In this document: positions 14,234 through 28,500 of the stretch, in pieces | Numbering within the stretch: the first letter of the stretch is position 1 | Layout: each line of letters opens with the position of its first letter | Origin: Brienomyrus brachyistius | Lineage: Eukaryota; Chordata; Actinopteri; Osteoglossiformes; Mormyridae | Assembly (NCBI RefSeq): GCF_023856365.1 | Contig: NW_026042810.1 | Span: forward strand, 30,359 to 94,358 | DNA length: 64,000 nucleotides | Direction: 5' to 3' | Notes under the pieces: generated by a model | Seen by the model: only the letters and a program-made list of their open reading frames with translations | Database searches by the model: none | Told to the model about the DNA's origin: nothing | Translations under genes and position numbers: made by a program

Positions 14234-17200
14234 AGCGTATTAGCATATTAGCATAGCGTATTAGCGTATTAGCATATTAGCATATTAGCATATTAGCATA
14301 GAATATTAGCATATTAGCATATTAGCATATTAGCATATTAGCATATTAGCATATTAGCATATTAGCATAGCATATTAGCATATTAGCATATTAGCATATT
14401 AGCATATTAGCATATTAGCATAGCATATTAGCATATTAGCATATTAGCATATTAGCATAGCGTGTTAGTGTATTAGCATATTAGCATATTAGCATATTAG
14501 CATATTAGCATATTAGCATATTAGCATAGCATATTAGCATATTAGCATATTAGCATATTAGCATATTAGCATAGCATATTAGCATATTAGCATATTAGCA
14601 TAGCATATTAGCATATTAGCATATTAGCATAGCATATTAGCATATTAGCATATTAGCATATTAGCATAGCATATTAGCATATTAGCATATTAGCATAGCA
14701 TATTAGCATATTAGCATATTAGCATATTAGCATAGCATATTAGCATATTAGCATATTAGCATATTAGCATATTAGCATAGCATGTTAGCGTATTAGCATA
14801 TTAGTATATTAGCATATTAGCATATTAGCATATTAGCATATTAGCATATTAGTATATTAGCATATTAGCATATTCGCATATTAGCATAGCATATTAGCAA
14901 ATTAGCATATTAGCATATTAGCATATTAGCATATTAGTATATTAGCATATTAGCATATTAGCATAGCATATTAGCATAGCATATTAGCATAGCATATTAG
15001 CATATTAGCATATTAGCATATTAGCATATTAGCATATTAGCATAGCATATTAGCATATTAGCATATTAGCATATTAGCATATTAGCATATTAGCATAGCA
15101 TATTAGCATATTAGCATATTAGCATATTAGCATATTAGCATATTAGCATATTAGCATATTAGCATAGCATATTAGCATATTAGCATATTAGCATATTAGC
15201 ATATTAGCATAGCATATTAGCATATTAGCATATTAGCATATTAGTATATTAGTATATTAGCATATTAGCATATTAGCATATTAGCATATTAGCATATTAG
15301 CATAGCATATTAGCATATTAGCATATTAGCATATTAGCATAGCATATTAGCATATTAGCATATTAGCATATTAGCATAGCATATTAGCATATTAGCATAT
15401 TAGCATACTAGCATATTAGCATATTAGCATAGCATATTAGCATATTAGCATATTAGCATATTAGCGTATTAGCATATTAGCATATTAGCATATTAGCATA
15501 TTAGCATATTAGCATAGCATATTAGCATATTAGCATATTAGCATATTAGCATATTAGCATATTAGCATAGCATATTAGCATATTAGCATATTAGCATATT
15601 AGCATATTAGCATATTAGCATATTAGCATATTAGCATATTAGCATAGCGTGTTAGTGTATTAGCATATTAGCATATTAGCATAGTATATTAGCATATTAG
15701 CATATTAGCATATTAGCATATTAGCATATTAGCATATTAGCATATTAGCATAGCATATTAGCATATTAGCATATTAGCATATTAGCATATTAGCATATTA
15801 GCATATTAGCATAGCATGTTAGCGTATTAGCATATTAGCATATTAGCATATTAGCATATTAGCATATTAGCATAGCATATTAGCATATTAGCATATTAGC
15901 ATATTAGCATATTAGCATATTAGCTTAGCATATTAGCATATTAGAATATTAGCATATTAGCATATTAGCATATTAGCATAGCGTGTTAGCGTATTAGCAT
16001 ATTAGCATATTAGCATAGCATATTAGCATATTAGCATATTAGCATATTAGCATATTAGCATAGCATATTAGCATATTAGCATATTAGCATATTAGCGTAT
16101 TAGCATATTAGCATATTAGCATATTAGCATATTAGCATAGCATGTTAGCGTATTAGCATATTAGCATATTAGCATATTAGCATATTAGCATATTAGCATA
16201 GCATAGCATATTAGCATATTATCATATTAGCATATTAGCATATTAGCATATTAGCATATTAGCATAGCATAGCATATTAGCATATTAGCATATTAGCATA
16301 TTAGCATATTAGCATAGCATATTAGCATATTAGCATATTAGCATATTAGCATATTAGCATAGCGTGTTAGTGTATTAGCATATTAGCATATTAGCATAGC
16401 ATATTAGCATATTAGCATATTAGCATATTAGCATATTAGCATATCATATTAGCATATTAGCATATTAGTATATTAGCATATTAGCATAGCATATTAGCAT
16501 ATTAGCATATTAGCATATTAGTATATTAGCATATTAGCATAGCATGTTAGCGTATTAGCATATTAGCATATTAGCATATTAGCATATTAGCATATTAGCA
16601 TATTAGCATATTAGCATAGCATATTAGCATAGCATATTAGCATATTAGCATATTAGCATATTAGCATATTAGCATATTAGCATATTAGCATATTAGCATA
16701 TTAGCATATTAGCATATTAGCTTATTAGCATATTAGCATATTAGCATAGCATATTAGCATATTAGCATATTAGCATATTAGCATATTAGCATAGCGTGTT
16801 AGCGTATTAGCATATTAGCATATTAGCATAGCATATTAGCATATTAACATATTAGCATATTAGCATATTAGCATAGCATATTAGCATATTAGCATATTAG
16901 CGTATTAGCATATTAGCATATTAGCATATTAGCATATTAGCATAGCATGTTAGCGTATTAGCATATTAGCATATTAGCATATTAGCATATTAGCATAGCA
17001 TGTTAGCGTATTAGCATATTAGCATATTAGCATATTAGCATATTAGCATATTAGCATATTAGCATAGCATAGCATATTAGCATATTATCATATTAGCATA
17101 TTAGCATATTAGCATATTAGCATATTAGCATAGCATATTAGCATATTAGCATATTAGCATATTAGCATATTAGCATATTAGCATATTAGCATAGCATATT

Positions 17201-17563
17201 AGCATATTAGCATATTAGCATATTAGCATATTAGCATAGCGTGTTAGTGTATTAGCATATTAGCATATTAGCATAGCATATTAGCATATTAGCATATTAG
17301 CATATTAGCATATTAGCATATTAGCATATTAGCATATTAGCATATTAGCATATTAGTATAGCATATTAGCATATTAGCATATTAGCATATTAGCATATTA
17401 GCATAGCATATTAGCATATTAGCATATTAGCATATTAGCATAGCATATTAGCATATTAGCATATTAGCATATTAGCATAGCATATTAGCATATTAGCATA
17501 TTAGCATATTAGCATATTAGCATATTAGCATATTAGCATATTAGCATAGCATGTTAGCGTATT
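14234..17563 (+). repeat. Sub-repeat of HOR1 from degenerate A to next A, 3.3 kb
   Basis: At 14234 the A landmark lacks its diagnostic G triplet but keeps the flanking CATGTTAGCG, the two GCGTATTA units and the downstream GAATATT unit. About 547 bases later (14781) comes the CATGTTAGCG that follows true A landmarks by about 506 bases, then GCAAATT near 14897 and a GTATATT doublet near 15243, matching 3291 and 3592 in HOR1. It then leaves the main path before E. It holds two versions of the pre-A module, with TTATCAT near 16219 and 17087 and GCGTGTTAGTG near 16363 and 17246. The second version leads into the full A at 17564. It is therefore a shortened, older-looking copy of the A to A cycle. 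Confidence 0.75.
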
Positions 17564-20500
17564 AGGGTATTAGCATATTAGCATAGCGTATTAGCGTATT
17601 AGCATATTAGCATATTAGCATAGAATATTAGCATATTAGCATATTAGCATATTAGCATAGCATATTAGCATATTAGCATATTAGCATATTAGCATATTAG
17701 CATATTAGCATAGCATATTAGCATATTAGCATATTAGCATATTAGCATAGCGTGTTAATGTATTAGCATATTAGCATATTAGCATATTAGCATATTAGCA
17801 TATTAGCATAGCATATTAGCATATTAGCATATTAGCATATTAGCATAGCATATTAGCATATTAGCATATTAGCATATTAGCATATTAGCATATTAACATA
17901 GCATATTAGCATAGCATATTAGCATATTAGCATATTAGTATATTAGCATATTAGCATAGCATATTAGCATATTAGCATATTAGCATATTAGCATATTAGC
18001 ATATTAGCATAGCATATTAGCATACTAGCATATTAGCATATTAGCATATTAGCATAGCATGTTAGCGTATTAGCATATTAGTATATAAGCATATTAGCAT
18101 ATTAGCATATTAGCATATTAGCATATTAGCATATTAGTATATTAGCATATTAGCATATTAGCATATTAGCATAGCATATTAGCAAATTAGCATATTAGCA
18201 TATTAGCATATTAGCATATTAGTATATTAGCATAGTATATTAGCATAGCATATTAGCATATTAGCATATTAGTATATTAGCATATTAGCATATTAGCATA
18301 TTTGCATAGCATATTAGCATATTAGCATATTAGCATATTAGCATAGCATATTAGCATATTAGCATATTAGTATATTAGCATATTAGCATATTAGCATAGC
18401 ATATTAGCATATTAGCATATTAGCATATTAGCATATTAGCATATTAGCATAGCATATTAGCATATTAGCATATTAGCATATTAGTATATTAGTATATTAG
18501 CATATTAGCATATTAGCATATTAGCATAGCATATTAGCATAGCATATTAGCATAGCATATTAGCATATTAGCATAGCATATTAGCATATTAGCATATTAG
18601 CATAGCATATTAGCATAGCATATTAGCATATTAGCATATTAGCATATTAGCATAGCATATTAGCATATTAGCATATTAGCGTATTAGCGTATTAGCGTAT
18701 TAGCATATTAGCATATTAGCATATTAGCATATTAGCATATTAGCATAGCATATTAGCATATTAGCATATTAGCATATTAGCATATTAGCATATTAGCATA
18801 TTAGCATATTTGCATAGCATATTAGCATATTAGCATATTAGCATATTAGCATATTAGCATATTAGCATATTAGCATAGCATATTAGCATATTAGCATATT
18901 AGCATATTAGCATAGCGTGTTAGCATATTAGCATATTAGCATAGCATATTAGCATATTAGCATATTAGCATATTAGCATATTAGCATAGCATATTAGCAT
19001 ATTAGCATATTAGCATATTAGCATATTAGCATATTAGCATATTAGCATAGCATATTAGCATATTAGCATATTAGCATATTAGCATAGCATATTAGCATAT
19101 TAGCATATTAGCATATTAGCATATTAGCATAGCATATTAGCATATTAGCATATTAGCATATCATATTAGCATATTAGCATAGCGTGTTAGCGTATTAGCA
19201 TATTAGCATATTAGCATAGCATATTAGCATATTAGCATATTAGCATATTAGCATATTAGCATTGCATATTAGCACATTAGCATATTAGCATATTAGTATA
19301 TTAGCATAGCATATTAGCATATTAGCATATTAGCATATTAGCATATTAGCATAGCATATTAGCATATTAGCATATTAGCATAGCATATTAGCATATTAGC
19401 ATATTAGCATATTAGCATATTAGCATAGCATATTAGCATATTAGCATATTAGCATATTAGCATATTAGCATATTAGCATAGCATATTAGCATATTAGCAT
19501 ATTAGCATATTAGCATAGCATATTAGCATATTAGCATATTAGTATATTAGCATATTAGCATATTAGCATAGCATATTAGCATAGCGTGTTAGCGTATTAG
19601 CATATTAGCATATTAGCATAGCATATTAGCATATTAGCATAGCATATTAGCATATTAGCATAGCATATTAGCATATTAGCATATTAGCATATTAGCATAT
19701 TAGCATATTAGCATAGCATGTTAGCATATTAGCGTATTAGCATATTAGCATATTAACATATTAGCATATTAGCATAGCATATTAGCATATTAGCATATTA
19801 GCATATTAGCATATTAGCATATTAGCATAGCATATTAGCATATTAGCATATTAGCATATTAGCATATTAGCATATTAGCATATTAGCATATTAGCATATT
19901 AGCATATTAGCATATTAGCATATTAGCATAGCATATTAGCATATTAGCATATTAGCATATTAGCATATTAACATATTAGCATATTAGCATATTAGCATAG
20001 CATATTAGCATATTAGCATATTAGCATATTAGCATAGCATATTAGCATATTAGCATATTAGCATATTAGCATAGCGTGTTAGTGTATTAGCATATTAGCA
20101 TATTAGCATATTAGCATATTAGCATAGCATATTAGCATATTAGCATATTAGCATATTAGCATATTAGCATATTAGCATATTAGCATAGCATATTAGCATA
20201 TTAGCATATTAGCATATTAGCATATTAGCATATTAGCATATTAGCATAGCATATTAGCATATTAGCATAGCATATTAGCATAGCATATTAGCATATTAGC
20301 ATATTAGCATATTAGCATATTAGCATAGCATATTAGCATGGCATATTAGCATATTAGCATATTAGCATATTAGCATATTAGCATAGCATATTAGCATATT
20401 AGCATATTAGCATATTAGCATATTAGCATATTAGCATATTAGTATATTAGCATAGCATATTAGCATATTAGCATATTAGCATATTAGCATATTAGCATAT

Positions 20501-23500
20501 TAGCATAGCTTAGCATATTAGCGTATTAAAATATTAGCATATTAGCATATTAGCATATTAGCATATTAGCATAGCATATTAGCATATTAGCATATTAGCA
20601 TATTAGCATATTAGCATATTAGCATATTAGCATATTAGCATAGCATATTAGCATAGCATATTAGCATATTAGCATATTAGCATATTAGCATATTAGCATA
20701 TTAGCATATCAGCATATTAGCATATTAGCATAGCATATTAGCATATTAGCATATTAGCATATTAGTATATTAGCATATTAGCATATTAGCATATTAGTAT
20801 ATTAGCATATTAGCATATTAGCATATTAGCATATTAGCATAGCGTGTTAGTGTATTAGCATATTAGCATATTAGCATAGTATATTAGCATATTAGCATAT
20901 TAGCATATTAGCATATTAGCATATTAGCATATTAGCATAGCATATTAGCATATTAGCATATTAGCATATTAGCATAGCATATTAGCATATTAGCATATTA
21001 GCATATTAGCATATTAGCATAGCATATTAACATATTAGCATATTAGCATATTAGCATATTAGCATAGCATATTAGCATATTAGCATATTAGCATATTAGC
21101 ATATTAGCATAGCATATTAGCATATTAGCATATTAGCATATTAGCATAGCATATTAGCATATTAGCATATTAGCATATTAGCATATTAGCATAGCATATT
21201 AGCATATTAGCATATTAGCATATTAGCATATTAGCATATTAGCATATTAGCATATTAGCATAGCATATTAGCATATTAGCATATTAGCATATTAGCATAG
21301 CGTGTTAGCGTATTAGCATATTAGCATAGCATATTAGTATATTAGCATATTAGCATATTAGTATAGCATATTAGCATATTAGCATATTAGCATATTAGCA
21401 TAGCATATTAGCATATTAGCATATTAGCATATTAGCATATTAGCATATTAGCATATTAGCATAGCATATTAGCATATTAGCATATTAGCATATTAGCATA
21501 TTAGCATAGCATATTAGCATATTAGCATATTAGCATATTAGCATAGCATATTAGCATATTAGCATATTAGCATATTAGCATATTAGCATAGCGTGTTAGC
21601 GTATTAGCATATTAGCATATTAGCATAGCATATTAGCATATTAGCATAGCATATTAGCATATTAGCATAGCATATTAGCATATTAGCATATTAGCATATT
21701 AGCATATTAGCATAGCGTGTTAGCATATTAGCGTATTAGCATATTAGCATATTAGCATATTAGCATATTAGCATAGCATATTAGCATATTAGCATATTAG
21801 CATATTAGCATATTAGCATAGCATATTAGCATATTAGCATATTAGCATATTAGCATATTAGCATATTAGCATATTAGCATAGCGTGTTAGTGTATTAGCA
21901 TATTAGCATATTAGCATAGCATATTAGCATATTAGCATATTAGTATATTAGCATATTAGCATATTAGCATAGCATATTAGCATATTAGCATATTAGCATA
22001 GCATATTAGCATATCAGCATTTCAGCATATTAGCATAGCATATTAGCATATTAGCATATTAGCATATTAGCATATTAGCATAGCATATTAGCATATTAGC
22101 ATATTAGCATATTAGCATATTAGCATATTAGCATAGCATATTAGCACATTAGCATATTAGCATATTAGCATATTAGCATAGCGTATTAGCATATTAGCAT
22201 ATTAGCATAGCATATTAGCATATTAGCATATTAGCATATTAGCATATTAGCATATTAGCAAATTAGCATATTAGCATAGCATATTAGCATAGCATATTAG
22301 CATATTAGCATATTAGCAAATTAGCATATTAGCATATTAGCATAGCATATTAGCATATTAGCATATTAGCATATTAGCATAGCATATTAGCATATTAGCA
22401 TATTAGCATATTAGCATATTAGCATATTAGCATATTAGCATATTAGCATATTAGCCTAGCGTGTTAGCGTATTAGCATATTAGCATATTAGCATATTCGC
22501 ATATTAGCATATTAGCATATTAGCATAGCATATTAGTATATTAGCATATTAGCATATTAGTATATTAGCATATTAGCATATTAGCATAGCATATTAGCAT
22601 ATTAGCATATTAGCATAGCATATTAGCATATTAGCATATTAGCATATTAGCATATTAGCATATTAGCATATTAGCATAGCGTGTTAGCGTATTAGCATAT
22701 TAGCATAGCATATTAGCATATTAGCATATTAGCATATTAGCATAGCATATTAGCATATTAGCATATTAGCATATTAGCATATTAGCATATTAGCATAGTA
22801 TATTAGCATATTAGCATATTAGCATATTAGCATATTAGCATATTAGCATATTAGCATATTAGCATAGCATATTAGCATATTAGCATATTAGCATATTAGC
22901 ATATTAGCATATTAGCATGGCATATTAGCATATTAGCATAGCATATTAGCATATTAGCATAGCATATTAGCATATTAGCATATTAGCATATTAGCATATT
23001 AGCATATTAGCATATTAGCATATTAGCATATTAGCATATTAGCATATTAGCATAGCATATTAGCATAGCTTAGCATATTAGCATAATAGCATATTAGCAT
23101 ATTAGCATATTAGCATAGCATATTAGCATATTAGCATATTAGCATATTAGCATATTAGCATATTAGCATATTAGCATAGCGTGTTAGTGTATTAGCATAT
23201 TAGCATATTAGCATATTAGCATATTAGCATATTAGCATTTCTTGTTAGCATATTAGCGTATTAGCATATTAGCATATTAGCATATTAGCATATTAGCATA
23301 TTAGCATATTAGCATAGCATATTAGCATATTAGCATAATAGCATATTAGCATATTAGCATATTAGCATAGCATATTAGCATATTAGCATATTAGCATATT
23401 AGCATATTAGCATATTAGCATATTAGCATATTAGCATAGCGTGTTAGTGTATTAGCATATTAGCATATTAGCATATTAGCATATTAGCATATTAGCATAT

Positions 23501-25509
23501 TAGCATAGCATATTAGCATATTAGCATATTAGCATATTAGCATAGCATATTAGCATATTAGCATATTAGCTTATTAGCATATTAGCATATTAGCATAGCA
23601 TATTAGCATATTAGCATATTAGCATATTAGCATATTAGCATATTAGCATAGCATATTAGCATATTAGCATATTAGCATATTAGCATATTAGCATATTAGC
23701 ATATTAGCATATTAGCATAGCATATTAGCATATTAGCATATTAGCATATTAGCATATTAGCATATTAGCATATTAGCATAGCATATTAGCATATTAGCAT
23801 ATTAGTATATTAGCATATTAGCATATTAGCATATTAGCATATTAGCATAGCATATTAGCATATTAGCATATTAGCATATTAGCATAGCATATTAGGATAT
23901 TAGCATATTAGCATATTAGCATATTAGCATATTAGCATATTAGCATATTAGCATATTAGCATATTAGCATAGTATATTAGCATATTAGCATATTAGTATA
24001 TTAGCATATTAGCATATTAGCATATTAGCATAGCATATTAGCATATTAGCATATTAGCATATTAGTATATTAGCATATTAGCGTATTAGCATATTAGCAT
24101 ATTAGCATATTAGCATATTAGCATAGCATATTAGCATATTAGCATATTAGCATATTAGCATATTAGCATATTAGCATAGCATATTAGCATATTAGCATAT
24201 TAGCATATTAGCATAGCGTGTTAGTGTATTAGCATATTAGCATATTAGCATATTAGCATAGCATATTAGCATATTAGCATATTAGCATATTAGCATATTA
24301 GCATATTAGCATATTAGCATAGCATATTAGCATATTAGCATATTAGCATATTAGCATAGCATATTAGCATATTAGCATATTAGCATATTAGCATATTAGC
24401 ATATTAACATATTAGCATAGCATATTAGCATATTAGCATATTAGCATATTAGCATATTAGCATATTAGCATATTAGCATAGCATATTAGCATATTAGCAT
24501 ATTAGCATATTAGCATATTAGCATATTAGCATATTAGCATATTAGCATAGCATATTAGCATATTAGCATATTAGCATATTAGCATATTAGCATATTAGCA
24601 TATTAGCATAGCGTGTTAGCGTATTAGCATATTAGCATATTAGCATAGCATATTAGCATATTAGCATATTAGCATATTAGCATATTAGCTTATTAGCATA
24701 TTAGCATATTAGCATAGCATATTAGCATATTAGCATATTAGCATATTAGCATATTAGCATATTAGCATAGCGTGTTAGCGTATTAGCATATTAGCATATT
24801 AGCATAGCATATTAGCATATTAGCATATTAGCATAGCATATTAGCATAGCATATTAGCATATTAGCATATTAGCATATTAGCGTATTAGCATATTAGCAT
24901 ATTAGCATATTAGCATATTAGCATAGCATGTTAGCGTATTAGCATATTAGCATATTAGCATATTAGCATATTAGCATATTAGCATAGCATGTTAGCGTAT
25001 TAGCATATTAGCATATTAGCATATTAGCATATTAGCATAGCATAACATATTAGCATATTATCATATTAGCATATTAGCATATTAGCATATTAGCATATTA
25101 GCATAGCATATTAGCATATTAGCATATTAGCATATTAGCATATTAGCATATTAGCATAGCATATTAGCATATTAGCATATTAGCATATTAGCATATTAGC
25201 ATAGCGTGTTAGTGTATTAGCATATTAGCATATTAGCATAGCATATTAGCATATTAGCATATTAGCATATTAGCATATTAGCATATTAGCATATTAGTAT
25301 AGCATATTAGCATATTAGTATATTAGCATATTAGCATATTAGCATATTAGCATAGCATATTAGCATATTAGCATATTAGCATATTAGCATATTAGCATAG
25401 CATATTAGCATATTAGCATATTAGCATATTAGCATAGCATATTAGCATATTAGCATATTAGCATATTAGCATAGCATATTAGCATATTAGCATAGCATGT
25501 TAGCGTATT
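17564..25509 (+). repeat. HOR2, 7.9 kb
   Basis: Order: A 17564, E 18679, F 19260, B 20526, H 20707, C 22014, D 22455, CATGGCAT about 22917, CATAATAGC about 23083 and 23334, TAGGAT about 23893, then the pre-A module with GCTTATT about 24690, CATAACAT about 25041 and TTATCAT about 25060. It is the best partner of HOR1: offsets are 14,903 at A, 14,900 at E, 14,881 at F, 14,868 at B, 14,876 at C and 14,892 at D. Each change (-3, -19, -13, +8, +16) is a sum of gains and losses of whole 8-mers and 5-mers. It shares with HOR1 the GCGTGTTAGCG form after D, where HOR4 to HOR6 have CATGTTAGCG. At about 23226 it has a private TTTC change just before CTTGTTAGC. Confidence 0.88.
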
Positions 25510-28500
25510 AGGGTATTAGCATATTAGCATAGCGTATTAGCGTATTAGCATATTAGCATATTAGCATAGAATATTAGCATATTAGCATATTAGCATATTA
25601 GCATAGCATATTAGCATATTAGCATATTAGCATATTAGCATATTAGCATATTAGCATAGCATATTAGCATATTAGCATATTAGCATATTAGCATAGCGTG
25701 TTAATGTATTAGCATATTAGCATATTAGCATATTAGCATATTAGCATATTAGCATATTAGCATAGCATATTAGCATATTAGCATATTAGCATATTAGCAT
25801 AGCATATTAGCATATTAGCATATTAGCATATTAGCATATTAGCATATTAACATATTAGCATATTAGCATAGCATATTAGCATATTAGCATATTAGCATAT
25901 TAGCATAGCATATTAGCATATTAGCATATTAGCATATTAGCATATTAGCATATTAGCATAGCATATTAGCATACTAGCATATTAGCATATTAGCATATTA
26001 GCATAGCATGTTAGCGTATTAGCATATTAGTATATTAGCATATTAGCATATTAGCATATTAGCATATTAGCATATTAGCATATTAGTATATTAGCATATT
26101 AGCATATTAGCATATTAGCATAGCATATTAGCAAATTAGCATATTAGCATATTAGCATATTAGCATATTAGTATATTAGCACAGTATATTAGCATAGCAT
26201 ATTAGCATATTAGCATATTAGTATATTAGCATATTAGTATATTAGCATATTAGCATATTAGCATATTTGCATAGCATATTAGCATATTAGCATATTAGCA
26301 TATTAGCATAGCATATTAGTATATTAGCATATTAGCATATTAGCATATTAGCATAGCATATTAGCATATTAGCATATTAGCATATTAGCATATTAGCATA
26401 TTAGCATATTAGCATATTAGCATAGCATATTAGCATATTAGCATATTAGCATATTAGTATATTAGTATATTAGCATATTAGCATATTAGCATATTAGCAT
26501 ATTAGCATATTAGCATAGCATATTAGCATATTAGCATATTAGCATATTAGCATATTAGCATATTAGCATATTAGCATATTAGCATATTAGCATAGCATAT
26601 TAGCATATTAGCATATTAGCATATTAGCATAGCATATTAGCATAGCATATTAGCATAGCATATTAGCATAGCATATTAGCATATTAGCATAGCATATTAG
26701 CATATTAGCATATTAGCATAGTATATTAGCATAGCATATTAGCATATTAGCATATTAGCATATTAGCATATTAGCATAGCATATTAGCATATTAGCATAT
26801 TAGCATATTAGCATATTAGCATATTAGCATATTAGCATAGCATATTAGCATATTAGCATATTAGCGTATTAGCGTATTAGCGTATTAGCATATTAGCATA
26901 TTAGCATATTAGCATAGCATATTAGCATAGCATATTAGCATATTAGCATATTAGCATATTAGCATATTAGCATATTTGCATAGCATATTAGCATATTAGC
27001 ATATTAGCATATTAGCATATTAGCATATTAGCATAGCATATTAGCATATTAGCATATTAGCATATTAGCATATTAGCATAGCGTGTTAGCATATTAGCAT
27101 ATTAGCATAGCATATTAGCATATTAGCATATTAGCATATTAGCATATTAGCATATTAGCATAGCATATTAGCATATTAGCATATTAGCATATTAGCATAT
27201 TAGCATATTAGCATATTAGCATATTAGCATAGCATATTAGCATATTAGCATATTAGCATATTAGCATATTAGCATAGCATATTAGCATATTAGCATATTA
27301 GCATATTAGCATAGCATATTAGCATATTAGCATATTAGCATATTATCATATTAGCATATTAGCATAGCGTGTTAGCGTATTAGCATATTAGCATATTAGC
27401 ATAGCATATTAGCATATTAGCATATTAGCATATTAGCATATTAGCATTGCATATTAGCACATTAGCATATTAGCATATTAGTATATTAGCATAGCATATT
27501 AGCATATTAGCATATTAGCATATTAGCATATTAGCATAGCATATTAGCATATTAGCATATTAGCATAGCATATTAGCATATTAGCATATTAGCATATTAG
27601 CATATTAGCATAGCATATTAGCATATTAGCATATTAGCATATTAGCATATTAGCATAGCATATTAGCATATTAGCATATTAGCATAGCATATTAGCATAT
27701 TAGCATATTAGTATATTAGCATATTAGCATATTAGCATAGCATATTAGCATAGCGTGTTAGCGTATTAGCATATTAGCATATTAGCATATTAGCATAGCA
27801 TATTAGCATATTAGCATAGCATATTAGCATATTAGCATATTAGCATATTAGCATATTAGCATATTAGCATATTAGCATAGCGTGTTAGCATATTAGCGTA
27901 TTAGCATATTAGCATATTAACATATTAGCATATTAGCATAGCATATTAGCATATTAGCATATTAGCATATTAGCATATTAGCATATTAGCATAGCATATT
28001 AGCATATTAGCATATTAGCATATTAGCATATTAGCATATTAGCATATTAGCATTGTATATTAGCATATTAGCATATTAGCATATTAGCATATTAGCATAG
28101 CATATTAGCATATTAGCATATTAGCATATTAGCATATTAACATATTAGCATATTAGCATATTAGCATAGCATATTAGCATATTAGCATATTAGCATATTA
28201 GCATATTAGCATAGCATATTAGCATATTAGCATATTAGCATATTAGCATAGCGTGTTAGTGTATTAGCATATTAGCATATTAGCATATTAGCATATTAGC
28301 ATAGCATATTAGCATATTAGCATATTAGCATATTAGCATATTAGCATATTAGCATATTAGCATATTAGCATAGCATATTAGCATATTAGCATATTAGCAT
28401 ATTAGCATATTAGCATATTAGCATATTAGCATAGCATATTAGCATATTAGCATAGCATATTAGCATATTAGCTTAGCATATTAGCATATTAGCATATTAG

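Larger units (their letters stand above)
2661..17563 (+). repeat. HOR1, about 14.9 kb, with an internal degenerate A landmark
   Basis: HOR1 runs from the A landmark at 2661 to the next full A at 17564. Its order is A 2661, E 3779, F 4379, B 5658, H 5831, C 7138, D 7563, then CATAATAGC at about 8211 and 8465, GCTTGTTAGC at about 8368, and TAGGAT at 10075. A degenerate A lies at 14234 (AGCG in place of AGGG, same flanks), so the unit may be a fusion of two older units of 11,573 and 3,330 bases. Compared with every other HOR it carries roughly 1.05 to 1.1 kb extra between the CATAATAGC near 8465 and TAGGAT at 10075 (1,610 bases here, about 490 to 560 elsewhere). The stretch 10500-14200 has no obvious equivalent later in the window and holds diverged versions of other modules, such as GCGTGTTAGC followed by ATATTAAC at about 12417 and GCACATT at about 12592. 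Confidence 0.85.

Noticed and set aside
23215..23245. TTTCTTGTTAGC near 23227 as a distinct element boundary
   Set aside because: Other HORs have CATAGCTTGTTAGC at the same place in the landmark order, so this is a two-base change private to HOR2.
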